Assembly: GCF_030709675.1 (NCBI RefSeq)
Contig: NZ_JAUZQD010000012.1
Span: 124,001 to 188,000 of the forward strand
DNA length: 64,000 nt
From: Symbioplanes lichenis
Lineage (GTDB): Bacteria; Actinomycetota; Actinomycetes; Mycobacteriales; Micromonosporaceae
Reading direction: 5' to 3'
Made by a program: the position numbers and the translations under genes. Below the pieces are notes generated by a model. That model had not been told where the DNA came from, made no database searches, and saw nothing but the letters and a program-made list of their open reading frames with translations. Positions 24,173-33,748 of the stretch are shown in pieces (the stretch's first letter is position 1; every line of letters begins with the position of its first letter).

Positions 24173-24772
24173 TCAAAGCACGTCGCCCAGAACGGCGATC
24201 AGCACCGGGACGAGCCCGGCGAGCAGGAAGGCGGGCAGGAAGCACAGCCCCAGCGGCAGCACGATGAGCACCCCGGCCCGTCGCACAGCCGCCTCGGCGG
24301 CGATGGTCCGGTCCGCGCGGTAGTCGCCGGCCAGCCGCGTCAGCGCCCCGGCCAGAGCCGCACCGCTCGCACTCGACCGCACCGCCACCGCGACGAGCCG
24401 GTCGGCGGCCGAGGGACCGGCCGGTCGGGCCAGGTGCGCCCACGCCTCCGGCGGGTCGGCGCCGAGCCGCAGAGAGCGGGCCACCCGGTCGAGCTGGTCG
24501 CTGAGGGGTCCGGACAGCGCCTCGGCCACGGCGGCCACCGCCCGTTCGACCGGGGCGCCGGCCCGCAGCGCCGCCGCCAGCAGATCGGCCGCGAGCGGCA
24601 GGTCGGCCTCGGCCCGCTCCCGAGCCGCCCGCACCGCCGCGGGCTCGAGCCGGCGGAGATAACGATCGACCCCGTACGCCACCACCCCGCCCAGCGCGAT
24701 TCCCCACCACCGCCCCGAATACCAAGCGACGACCGCACCGCACAGCACCGCCACCACGATCCGGCCTCTCAT
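24173..24772 (-). CDS. TadC-like type II/IV secretion inner-membrane protein (GspF domain)
   Basis: 199 residues from ATG 24772, overlapping the upstream small gene by four bases. An N-terminal hydrophobic pair of helices is followed by the GspF/TadC core (ADLPLAADLLAAALRAGAP, ERAVAAVAEAL) and two C-terminal membrane helices (VLIVLPLGLCFLPAFLLAGL). It would form the platform for pilus assembly with the TadB-like protein and the TadA ATPase. Confidence 0.87.
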   Translation of the reverse strand: MRGRIVVAVLCGAVVAWYSGRWWGIALGGVVAYGVDRYLRRLEPAAVRAARERAEADLPLAADLLAAALRAGAPVERAVAAVAEALSGPLSDQLDRVARSLRLGADPPEAWAHLARPAGPSAADRLVAVAVRSSASGAALAGALTRLAGDYRADRTIAAEAAVRRAGVLIVLPLGLCFLPAFLLAGLVPVLIAVLGDVL

Positions 24773-24972
24773 GCCGCCCGCCCCAGGTCGTCCCGCTGCT
24801 CGACGCTCCCCGCGCCGGGGCGGGCTGTGGTGCGCGCCAGCAAGCACTGAGGAGGAGCCTGCCCGGCGCTCGTGGCGAACAAAGCGGCCACGCAGCACAG
24901 CCGGAACGGCACGCGCACCGGCCCGCCGCCCGTCGCCGAGACCGCCAAGGCGCCGCAGGGGTGCTCGATCAC
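24769..24972 (-). CDS. 67-residue unknown protein bridging tadB and tadC
   Basis: GTG 24972 overlaps the TadB stop by four bases (GTGA), and its own TGA overlaps the TadC start by four bases (ATGA). This precise fit at both ends argues that it is a real, translationally coupled gene. The product has one short hydrophobic stretch (FRLCCVAALFATSAG) flanked by polar ends and four cysteines. I know no family for it; it is too short for domain calling. Most described tad loci have tadB followed directly by tadC. Confidence 0.6.
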   Translation of the reverse strand: MIEHPCGALAVSATGGGPVRVPFRLCCVAALFATSAGQAPPQCLLARTTARPGAGSVEQRDDLGRAA

Positions 24973-25748
24973 GACAGCACCTCCCGCCCGACGGCGAGCC
25001 GGAAGGCGCCCGTGGACCGCTCCCGCCCGTGCGTGATGCGTTCGGACCAGAGCAGGCCGGCGGTGTGCAGCGCCGCCGCTCCTACCGCGCACGCCGCGCC
25101 GACGGGCGTCCGCAGCAGGACGTCGAAGGGATTGATGCCGAAGACGGCTCCGAGTCCGAGACCGCCGAGCGGCATGAACGCCAGCACCACCGCCGTCATG
25201 CGCGCCCCGGCCGCCTCGGCCTCGGTCGACGCCTGCAGCCGCCGGCCGGCCCGGGCGTCGGACTCGACCCGGTCGAGCAGGTCCGCGGCCGGCGCCCCCG
25301 TCCGCTCGGCGAGGTGCTGCACGGCACCCAGAACGGCACCGAGCCGGCTCGCGCCCCCGACGCTGTCGTGACCCTGACGGGCGGCACCGGGCAGGGCTGC
25401 CCCGGCGCGCAGGTCGGCAGCCAGGGAGCTGAGCGCGTCGAGGTCGGCGAGCTGCTGCCGGGCCGCGCGCCGCCGCCGGGTCATCCGCGTCACCATGTGC
25501 GCGCCCAGCGCCGCGTAGATCCCGGCCAGGACCGCGGCCACCGGTCCGCCCGTCAATAAGGCCAGAGCCGCAGCAGCCAGCGATGTGAGCGCGAGGAGGC
25601 GCCTCGGCGCGCGCACAAGAAGCTGCTCGAAGCTCGGCCGCCGCCGGGGCGCGCGGGTCCGGGGACCGAGCCGGCGCAGACCGGACGGCGCCGGCCAGGC
25701 CACGACGACGGCGGCGAGCAGCACCAGGGCAGCGGCGACGCGGGTCAC
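24969..25748 (-). CDS. TadB-like type II/IV secretion inner-membrane protein (GspF domain)
   Basis: 259 residues from GTG 25748, which overlaps the TadA stop by four bases. It begins with a hydrophobic helix (RVAAALVLLAAVVVAW), has two more near residues 55-90, then the GspF core (LDALSSLAADLRAGAALPGA, QHLAERTGAPAADLLDRVE) and C-terminal helices. With the TadC-like protein it should form the inner-membrane platform of the Tad machine. Confidence 0.85.
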   Translation of the reverse strand: MTRVAAALVLLAAVVVAWPAPSGLRRLGPRTRAPRRRPSFEQLLVRAPRRLLALTSLAAAALALLTGGPVAAVLAGIYAALGAHMVTRMTRRRRAARQQLADLDALSSLAADLRAGAALPGAARQGHDSVGGASRLGAVLGAVQHLAERTGAPAADLLDRVESDARAGRRLQASTEAEAAGARMTAVVLAFMPLGGLGLGAVFGINPFDVLLRTPVGAACAVGAAALHTAGLLWSERITHGRERSTGAFRLAVGREVLS

Positions 25749-26986
25749 GACCGGCCGCCCAGCACAGCGGGCACGGCAACGCCGCGCTCGGTGAGGAGCC
25801 GGACGAGCGTGGCGGATCCCGGCCCGGTGCCCCGGCCGCGCTGCCAGGCGGGCACAACGGTGACGAGCCGCTCCTCGCCGGTCGCCAGCAGCACGCCGAT
25901 CGAGTCGAGCTGACGGCCCTGGTCGGTGCGGCGCAGCTGGAGGACGACCTGCAGCGCGGCGGCGACCTGGGCGTGGACCGCGGCCCGGGGCAGCCCGCCG
26001 AGCATGCCGAGCGCCTCCAGCCGGGCCGGTACGTCCGCCGGGGCATTCGCGTGGAGAGTGCCCGCCCCGCCCTCGTGGCCGGTGTTCAAGGCGCCGAGCA
26101 GGTCGACGATCTCGGCGCCCCGGCACTCGCCGATCACCAGACGGTCGGGGCGCATCCGGAGGGCCTGCCGCACCAGGTCGGTCAGGCCGATCGCGCCGGC
26201 GCCCTCGACGTTGGCGGTGCGCGGCTGGAGGGTGATCGCGTGCGGGTGCACCGGGCGGAGCTCGGCAGCGTCCTCCACCAGCACGATCCGCTCGGTCGAC
26301 GGGACGAGACCGAGCAAGGTGGCCAGCAACGTCGTCTTGCCCGAGCCGGTGCCCCCGGTGACCAGATAGGCCAGCCGGGCCGCCACGACCGCCTCGAGCA
26401 CCGGGGCGAGGGCGGGCGGCACCGTGCCCGCGGCGACCAGGTCGTCGAGGCTGAAGGGCCGCTGCCGGAAGGTGCGCAGCGACAGGTACGGCCCCGCCGT
26501 GGCCACCGGCGGCAGGACGGCGTGCAGCCGGGTGCCGTCGGGCAGCCGGGCATCGGCGAACGGCTGGCCGTCGTCGAGCCGGCGCCCGCACGCGGCGACC
26601 AGGCGCTGGGCCAGGCGGCGGACGTCGTCGCCGTCGCCGATGGGCACGGCCGCGCGCTGCAGGCCGTGGCCCCGGTCGACCCACACCTGGTCCGCGTTGA
26701 CGAGGATGTCCGTGACCTGGGGGTCGGCGAGCAGCGGCGCGAGCGGGCCGGCGCCGACGAGCTGGTCGCGCACCCGGCCGGCGAGGCTGAGCACGGTGGT
26801 GTCGCCCAGCACCGCGGCGTCGGCCTCCTGCCGCACGGCGGTCACGACGGCGGCCGGGGTGGCCTCGCCGCGGTCCTCGGCGATGTAGCGGCGGACCCGC
26901 TCGGCCAGCGAGGGCATCCGCATGGTCACGGCGACCGGGCCGCCCTGGGCGCCGCTCTCGGAGGAATGCCGCGGGCGGGCGGTCAT
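25745..26986 (-). CDS. TadA/CpaF-type secretion ATPase
   Basis: 413 residues from ATG 26986, overlapping the ssd stop by four bases. The N1 domain has DPQVTDILVNADQVWVDRG. The ATPase core has Walker A GGTGSGKTTLL, an Asp box (VLVEDAAEL), Walker B RPDRLVIGECRGAE and the His box GTLHAN. It powers assembly of Flp/Tad pili. The length is normal for the single-domain actinobacterial form (compare Rv3659c). Confidence 0.93.
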   Translation of the reverse strand: MTARPRHSSESGAQGGPVAVTMRMPSLAERVRRYIAEDRGEATPAAVVTAVRQEADAAVLGDTTVLSLAGRVRDQLVGAGPLAPLLADPQVTDILVNADQVWVDRGHGLQRAAVPIGDGDDVRRLAQRLVAACGRRLDDGQPFADARLPDGTRLHAVLPPVATAGPYLSLRTFRQRPFSLDDLVAAGTVPPALAPVLEAVVAARLAYLVTGGTGSGKTTLLATLLGLVPSTERIVLVEDAAELRPVHPHAITLQPRTANVEGAGAIGLTDLVRQALRMRPDRLVIGECRGAEIVDLLGALNTGHEGGAGTLHANAPADVPARLEALGMLGGLPRAAVHAQVAAALQVVLQLRRTDQGRQLDSIGVLLATGEERLVTVVPAWQRGRGTGPGSATLVRLLTERGVAVPAVLGGRS

Positions 26987-28083
26987 GCCACGGCCTCCGT
27001 CGTGCGGGCGGTGACCAGCGCCAGGAGATCCCGGCAACTGTCCGCGAACGGTCCCCGGCCGGTGGCGGCGGGCGGCTCCCGGCGCTCCACCGCGTCGCAG
27101 AGCGCCGGCTCGTGGCGCACCTGGGCGGCCAGGGGAAGACCGAGAGATCGGGCCACCTCGCGGGCCGTCACGGTGCTCGCCCCCGGGTTGCCCCGCACGA
27201 CGACCGACAGCGCCTCGCAATGCAGGCGGACGGTGGCGGCGATGCGACCCGCCGCGGCGACCGCGCGCAGGTCGGCCGGCACGATCAGCAAGGCCTCGTC
27301 GACGGACTGCAGGGCCAGGACGGCGGCGTCGTCGAGATGCCGCGGCAGGTCGACAACCGTGAGGTCGCGCAGCTTGCGGGCGGCGGTGAGGGTCACGGCC
27401 ATGACCTCGCCGGGCACCCCGGGCAGGGCGTCGCGGGCGAAGGACAGCAGCACCAGGTCGCCGTCGGCGGGCAGCGACTCCAGCAGGGCGGACGACTCGA
27501 ACCCGGGCCCGGCCTCGGCGAGGGCCGACCAGCGCAGGCCGCTTCTCCGCTCCCAGCCCAGAATCAGGTCGAGGCCGCCGCCGAGCGGGTCGGCGTCGAG
27601 CAGGAGCGTGCGCAGTCTCGCCCTGACGGCCGTCACGGCCAGGCCGGTGGCCAGGGTGGAGGTGCCGGCCCCGCCCCGGCCGCCGACGAACGCGACGACC
27701 CGGCCCTGCGGCGGGGGCCCGGGCTGCTCACCGAAGCGGTCCACGAGCCAGGGCTCCGCCTGGGGCAGCAGTGCCACGTGCTCGGCACCGAGACCGCGGG
27801 CCAGCTCCCAGAGCGGATCGAGCGCCGCGCCGTAGCCCGCGACGATCAGCTTGTCGCGGCGCGGCAGACCGGCCCGGCCGCAGGCCACGACCTGGTCGGC
27901 GCCGACGATCACGAGCGGCGCGGAGCGGTAGTGGGCGCGGGCAGCCACCGGATCAGGCGCCACGTGGGCCTCGACGCCACCGGCGGCCGCCAGGCGTAAC
28001 AGGTCGTCGAGGAGGTGCTGGTCGGCGGTCACCAACAGCGGGCGCCCGGTCAGGAGCGCAGGAACCGGGTCAGAGCGGGACAT
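26983..28083 (-). CDS. ssd: Septum-site-determining Ssd / CpaE-like MinD-family protein
   Basis: 366 residues from ATG 28083, with GGAGG upstream. The receiver-like N-terminal region (about residues 1-120) precedes a ParA/MinD fold with the deviant P-loop GGRGGAGTST, LLLDADPLGGGLD and VVDLPRHLDD. Both lysines usual in MinD P-loops are absent. It heads the tad operon as in mycobacteria and Streptomyces, where the homologue has been linked to septum regulation and can act as a CpaE-like pilus-localising protein. Confidence 0.87.
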   Translation of the reverse strand: MSRSDPVPALLTGRPLLVTADQHLLDDLLRLAAAGGVEAHVAPDPVAARAHYRSAPLVIVGADQVVACGRAGLPRRDKLIVAGYGAALDPLWELARGLGAEHVALLPQAEPWLVDRFGEQPGPPPQGRVVAFVGGRGGAGTSTLATGLAVTAVRARLRTLLLDADPLGGGLDLILGWERRSGLRWSALAEAGPGFESSALLESLPADGDLVLLSFARDALPGVPGEVMAVTLTAARKLRDLTVVDLPRHLDDAAVLALQSVDEALLIVPADLRAVAAAGRIAATVRLHCEALSVVVRGNPGASTVTAREVARSLGLPLAAQVRHEPALCDAVERREPPAATGRGPFADSCRDLLALVTARTTEAVA

Positions 28084-28170
28084 CGGGCCTCCAGCGGAGC
28101 GGGGGACGGCTGGTGAGGGGCCCTACGGTGGCCGCCCGGGCCGGTGCCGCTCAAGCCACGATCGCTAGCC

Positions 28171-28198
28171 TGTGGACAACGGCGCGGCCTGTGGACAA
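28171..28198 (-). promoter_or_regulatory. Pair of Streptomyces-type DnaA boxes
   Basis: TGTGGACAA occurs at 28171-28179 and 28190-28198 (reverse complement TTGTCCACA), each within CCTGTGGACAAC. They lie in the 262-base gap between the divergent ssd and STAS genes. Besides them I see only the presumed promoters. Confidence 0.6.
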
Positions 28199-28345
28199 CC
28201 GGGGCGCGGGCGGCTCGATCTGCTATGCGGAGCTGGGCAAATCCCCGCGGACCGGGCGTACGACGGGCGATCCGGCGCCGATGCGGGAAGACTGAACGAG
28301 TTCGGCGTTGGGTATGTTGGTGCCGACACGACCGATGGAGTTGGC

Positions 28346-28702
28346 ATGGAGAACCCGATCCGCAGCACGTTCGGCGAGGACGGCACCGCGTGCGTGACCG
28401 TGCTGGGCGAGATCGACTTCTCCAACGCCGACGACGTGGCGCAGGGCATCCGCGACGCGCTCGGCCAGTGGTCGCCGGAGCGCATCCAAATCGACCTCGG
28501 CGACGCCACCTTCATCGACTCGACCGGCCTGGGCGCGCTGATCGAGGGCTACCGGGCCGCGTCCGAGGCGCAGATCCGCTTCGTGGTGGTCAACCCGAGC
28601 GACAGCTTCCGGCGCGTTCTCTCCGTGACCGGCTTGACCGAGCTCTTCGGCATGCCCGACGACGAGCAGTCCGCCGGCCTGAGCCAGGCCACCGGCGCCT
28701 GA
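28346..28702 (+). CDS. STAS-domain anti-sigma factor antagonist
   Basis: 118 residues from ATG 28346, with GGAG six bases upstream. A single STAS domain with DATFIDSTGLGALIEGY (phosphorylatable Ser in DSTGLG) and a short acidic Gln/Ser tail. It is a second STAS protein besides BldG, about 8 kb away; no anti-sigma partner is adjacent here. It is divergent from the ssd-tad operon and followed by a run of hairpins. Confidence 0.88.
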   Translation: MENPIRSTFGEDGTACVTVLGEIDFSNADDVAQGIRDALGQWSPERIQIDLGDATFIDSTGLGALIEGYRAASEAQIRFVVVNPSDSFRRVLSVTGLTELFGMPDDEQSAGLSQATGA

Positions 28703-28870
28703 CCCGCGAGCAAAAGCGGGCGGAAAACGCCGGGCAACAAACGCCCGGCAGGCAAGCCGAGGACAAACGCCGGGAAAGGCGAGAAGGCCCGCCACAAGAG
28801 ACGGGAACGACCCCCGCCGGGGGCGACGGGGGTCGTCCGAGATTCGGCTCCGGGGGGGTCGAGCCGAATC
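28703..28870 (+). terminator. Run of hairpins after the STAS gene
   Basis: Three clear stem-loops follow the stop: gccgggc/gcccggc (28729-28749), acgaccccc/gggggtcgt (28807-28836) and a perfect 10-bp stem gattcggctc/gagccgaatc (28841-28870). The last two sit back to back and probably terminate the STAS transcript. The rest of the 387-base gap to 29089 holds no gene I can support; it should contain the HAD promoter. Confidence 0.7.
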
Positions 28871-29089
28871 GCGCTCGGTGATCGCGGGGGGCGCAACCAC
28901 CGAGAGACGGACGCACGAACTGCGCGGCAATCGCGACCGCGACATGCCACCACACCAGCAACATGAATCGCTGTCGCACCACAAGCATGCCTCAGCCACG
29001 CGTCACCGTCGAGTACCCACCGTCACCGGATATGCGAGCCCGGCACCATCGGGCGTGTTCCTCGCGCCTTACGGCTACACTTTCGGCCC

Positions 29090-29896
29090 GTGGGCCCCAG
29101 CGCCGCGTTCTTCGACCTCGACAAGACCGTCATCGCCAAGTCCAGCGCGCTGGCTTTCGGACGGCCGTTCTATCGCGATGGGCTGATCAGCCGGCGCGAC
29201 GTGGTGAAGTCGGCCTATGCGCAGCTCATGTTCCGGCTGGGCGGCACCGACGAGCAGACCATGGCCCGCACCCGCGACTATCTCGCCGCGCTGTGCAAGG
29301 GCTGGAAGGTCGAGCAGGTCCAGCAGATCGTGGCGGAGACCCTCAACGAGCTGATCAACCCCTACGTGTACGCCGAAGCAGCCGCCCTGATCGCGGAGCA
29401 CCAGGCGGCGGGGCGCGACGTGGTCCTCGTGTCGGCCTCCGGCGACGAAATGGTGCGCCCGATCGGCATGCTGCTCGGCGTCACCGACATCATCGCCACC
29501 CGGATGCGAATAGTCGACGGGCGGTTCAGCGGCGAGGTCGAGTTCTATTCGGCCGGCCCCGCCAAGGTGGAGGGCGTCCGCAAGCTCGCGGCCGAGCGCG
29601 GATACGACCTCGCCCACTGTTACGCCTATTCCGATTCGAGCAGCGACCTGCCGTTGCTGGAAGCGGTCGGGCACCCGAGCGCGGTCAATCCGGACCGCAC
29701 TTTGCGCCGTGTGGCCGCGGAGCACGCATGGCCCGTGCTGGAGTTCCGGCACCCGATTCCGGTGGGCCGGCGACTGCGGGAGAAGCCGGCCGTTCCGGTC
29801 GCTGCGGCAGCGCTCGGCGTCGGTGTCGGAGTGGCCATCGGCGTCGCTCTCTACGGGCGGCACCGCAAGGCCAGAATCGCCGCCGCAAGCGTCTGA
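29090..29896 (+). CDS. HAD-superfamily subfamily IB phosphatase with C-terminal membrane anchor
   Basis: 268 residues from GTG 29090. Motif I is FFDLDKTVIAKSSA (Asp nucleophile), motif II VLVSASGDEM and motif IV YSDSSSDLPLLEAVG. A C-terminal hydrophobic segment (AAAALGVGVGVAIGVALYG) and basic end suggest membrane attachment. SerB-like HAD-IB enzymes hydrolyse phosphomonoesters; in actinobacteria this group, placed next to the ssd/tad block, has been called morphological-differentiation associated. The substrate is unknown. Confidence 0.88.
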   Translation: MGPSAAFFDLDKTVIAKSSALAFGRPFYRDGLISRRDVVKSAYAQLMFRLGGTDEQTMARTRDYLAALCKGWKVEQVQQIVAETLNELINPYVYAEAAALIAEHQAAGRDVVLVSASGDEMVRPIGMLLGVTDIIATRMRIVDGRFSGEVEFYSAGPAKVEGVRKLAAERGYDLAHCYAYSDSSSDLPLLEAVGHPSAVNPDRTLRRVAAEHAWPVLEFRHPIPVGRRLREKPAVPVAAAALGVGVGVAIGVALYGRHRKARIAAASV

Positions 29897-30101
29897 CCAT
29901 ATGGTTTCCCCTTCCCGGGGGGCCGGGCGAGGCGTAGAAAGAAGGAGCGGAAGCCCCGAGCGGGCACCGTGCGCGGCCACCGGGAACCCACGCGCGATCA
30001 GCCACGGCAGGCACGTTGCGGCGGGACCCTCCGGATGCCGGAAGGACTGCCGACAACGACCCAGGTACACGCTTGATAACCCGGTCGGACGCGCTAGCGG
30101 C

Positions 30102-30123
30102 GGCGCCTCGCGAGCGAGGCGCC
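30102..30123. terminator. Bidirectional terminator hairpin
   Basis: A perfect 9-bp stem ggcgcctcg/cgaggcgcc with loop cgag sits between the convergent HAD gene and the PH-domain gene. It can serve both strands. Confidence 0.75.
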
Positions 30124-30134
30124 GTCCTTACATT

Positions 30135-30611
30135 TCACGACGAAGCCGCGGCCAGGTGCCGATCGCGCAGCTCGTGATAGACCTCGCGGAAGACGTGCGG
30201 CCGCCGGTGGAAGTCGATCCCCTGCGCGAAGAGCTCGGTGTTGACGTACGACCCGTCGCGCCGTTCGATCAGCACGGTCATCCCGCCCTCGATCTCGAAC
30301 CGGCCGATCTTGTTGGTGTGCCGGTGCAGCCGGACGTGCGCGATCTCGTCCCAGCGCAGCGTCCGCGAGCGCAGCAGGCCCCGGATCTGCAGCCCGGCCG
30401 GGCGGACGTAGACGCCCATCTCCAGGATCCGCCAGCCCGCCACGACCCAGACGGCCGCCGTCACCATCGCGAGCACGTGCAGGCCGGCGCCGCTGATGCC
30501 GAAGAGGTCCACGCTTGCCCACGCCAGCAGCCCGAACGCCACCGCTTCCCAGCCGATCACCAGCCAGCGGCCGGTCCCGGGCGAGTAGGGACGGTTCCAG
30601 TCGTCTCCCAT
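30135..30611 (-). CDS. Two-helix membrane protein with bacterial PH-like domain
   Basis: 158 residues from ATG 30611. Two adjacent hydrophobic helices (about residues 18-60: GWEAVAFGLLAWASV, LHVLAMVTAAVWVVAG) are followed by a small beta domain (VYVRPAGLQIRGLLRSRTL and WDEIAHVRLHR) typical of membrane-anchored bacterial PH-domain proteins. Its exact role is unknown. It lies 19 bases downstream of the Fic-like gene and is probably co-transcribed with it. Confidence 0.8.
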   Translation of the reverse strand: MGDDWNRPYSPGTGRWLVIGWEAVAFGLLAWASVDLFGISGAGLHVLAMVTAAVWVVAGWRILEMGVYVRPAGLQIRGLLRSRTLRWDEIAHVRLHRHTNKIGRFEIEGGMTVLIERRDGSYVNTELFAQGIDFHRRPHVFREVYHELRDRHLAAASS

Positions 30612-30630
30612 GGCCCCAAAAATAGAACGG

Positions 30631-31374
30631 TCACCCGGCCGCCGGGGACAGAACCTCATCCCCGATGCGGATGATTCCGTCGGCACCTTCGGCCACCGCG
30701 GCGGCGTAGTGCTTCAGCCAGGACCGGACGCCGTCGGGCGTGCCCGTCGCGTACGCACCGGCGGAGCCCACGTATTCGGGCTCGCGCGCGAGATGGCCCT
30801 CCTCGACCCCGACCAGGCCCCGGGCGTCGAAGCCGCGGGAGACCAGGGTGAGCCGGGCGGCGGCACGCGCGACGACTCCGGCCGGGCCGGCGAAGGGGCG
30901 CAGGGTGATCAGCTCGGCGTGCACGATCGCGGCGAGCAGCAGCGGCGGCGTGCGCTCGTTGCCGGCGACGAGACCGGCGAGTGCGTCGATCCGCTCCGCG
31001 CCGGAGGTGAGGCGGCCGAGGGCGGGCTCGGCCACGGAACCCCGGGCGGCGAGCATGTGCAGCCGGGCGAGCACCTGACGCGGCGCCCGGGGCCAGAGGT
31101 CGACGAGCCCGCCGAGCGCCTCGGAGACGCGGAGGGCACCTTGCACCACCGGGTCGGTGACGGTGCCCGCGCGTACCTCGGAAAGGTCGTAACGATGCTC
31201 GTCGAGGGCCGCGCTCGCGACTGCGGCCCGGAGCCCCACCTCGGCCGCGACCTGCCCCCCGTGGCGGCGCAGGGCCCGGTGGCGCAGGGCGGCGTCGACC
31301 CGCTCACGGGCCTCGGCGAAGGCGTCGGAGACGCCGGGGAGGGCGAGCAGCGGCGCCAGCGGATCAGTCGTCAC
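30631..31374 (-). CDS. Fic-domain-like protein with a degenerate active-site motif
   Basis: 247 residues from GTG 31374. The helical arrangement and the segment LAAIVHAELITLRPFAGPAG followed by VVARAAARL parallel the Fic core, where active enzymes have His-Pro-Phe-x-x-Gly-Asn-Gly-Arg. Here the catalytic His is Arg and the Asn-Gly is missing, so AMPylation activity is unlikely by the usual mechanism. The family call is tentative. It is followed by the PH-domain gene in the same direction. Confidence 0.6.
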   Translation of the reverse strand: MTTDPLAPLLALPGVSDAFAEARERVDAALRHRALRRHGGQVAAEVGLRAAVASAALDEHRYDLSEVRAGTVTDPVVQGALRVSEALGGLVDLWPRAPRQVLARLHMLAARGSVAEPALGRLTSGAERIDALAGLVAGNERTPPLLLAAIVHAELITLRPFAGPAGVVARAAARLTLVSRGFDARGLVGVEEGHLAREPEYVGSAGAYATGTPDGVRSWLKHYAAAVAEGADGIIRIGDEVLSPAAG

Positions 31375-31573
31375 CGGACTACGGTAGCGGGAAAAAGTCC
31401 CGAAACATGTGCTGCGCAAAGTGGCGTGGAAGTGGCAAGATTCGCGCAGTACCGATCATGTCATGCCCGGTCGGCGCGCACGGTCCCCCACTCGGCGCGC
31501 TCCGGCTCGCGGGCCTCGCCGCCCTGCCGGGGCGCCACTAGTGTGCAGAAAAAAGAGCAGAGGAGCCGCCCTC

Positions 31574-33559
<1,986 letters not shown>

Positions 33560-33574
33560 CGCAAAACGGGTGGT

Positions 33575-33603
33575 GGAGGGGTGTTGCCCAGAGACACCCC
33601 TCC
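33575..33603 (+). terminator. Terminator hairpin after acs
   Basis: A perfect 10-bp stem ggaggggtgt/acacccctcc with a 9-base loop begins 16 bases after the acs stop. An unusually AT-rich stretch follows (33615-33660), probably the promoter region of the protease gene. Confidence 0.8.
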
Positions 33604-33748
33604 ATGTCGGAGCATGCACATTAATTCACTCACACCACTTCCATGCATCTCCAATTTTGCATACGTTCACCTCTGGCCCCGAACACGGGACCAACGCACA
33701 CCGGCCCGCTGCACCCAGCGATCCGGGAACGTCGACGGAGGTACGTAC

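Noticed and set aside
29897..30101. Possible structured leader or riboswitch-like region (purine-rich stretch near 29935-29960).
   Set aside because: It lies downstream of the HAD gene and before a terminator, with no + gene following; I could not match any known aptamer core.
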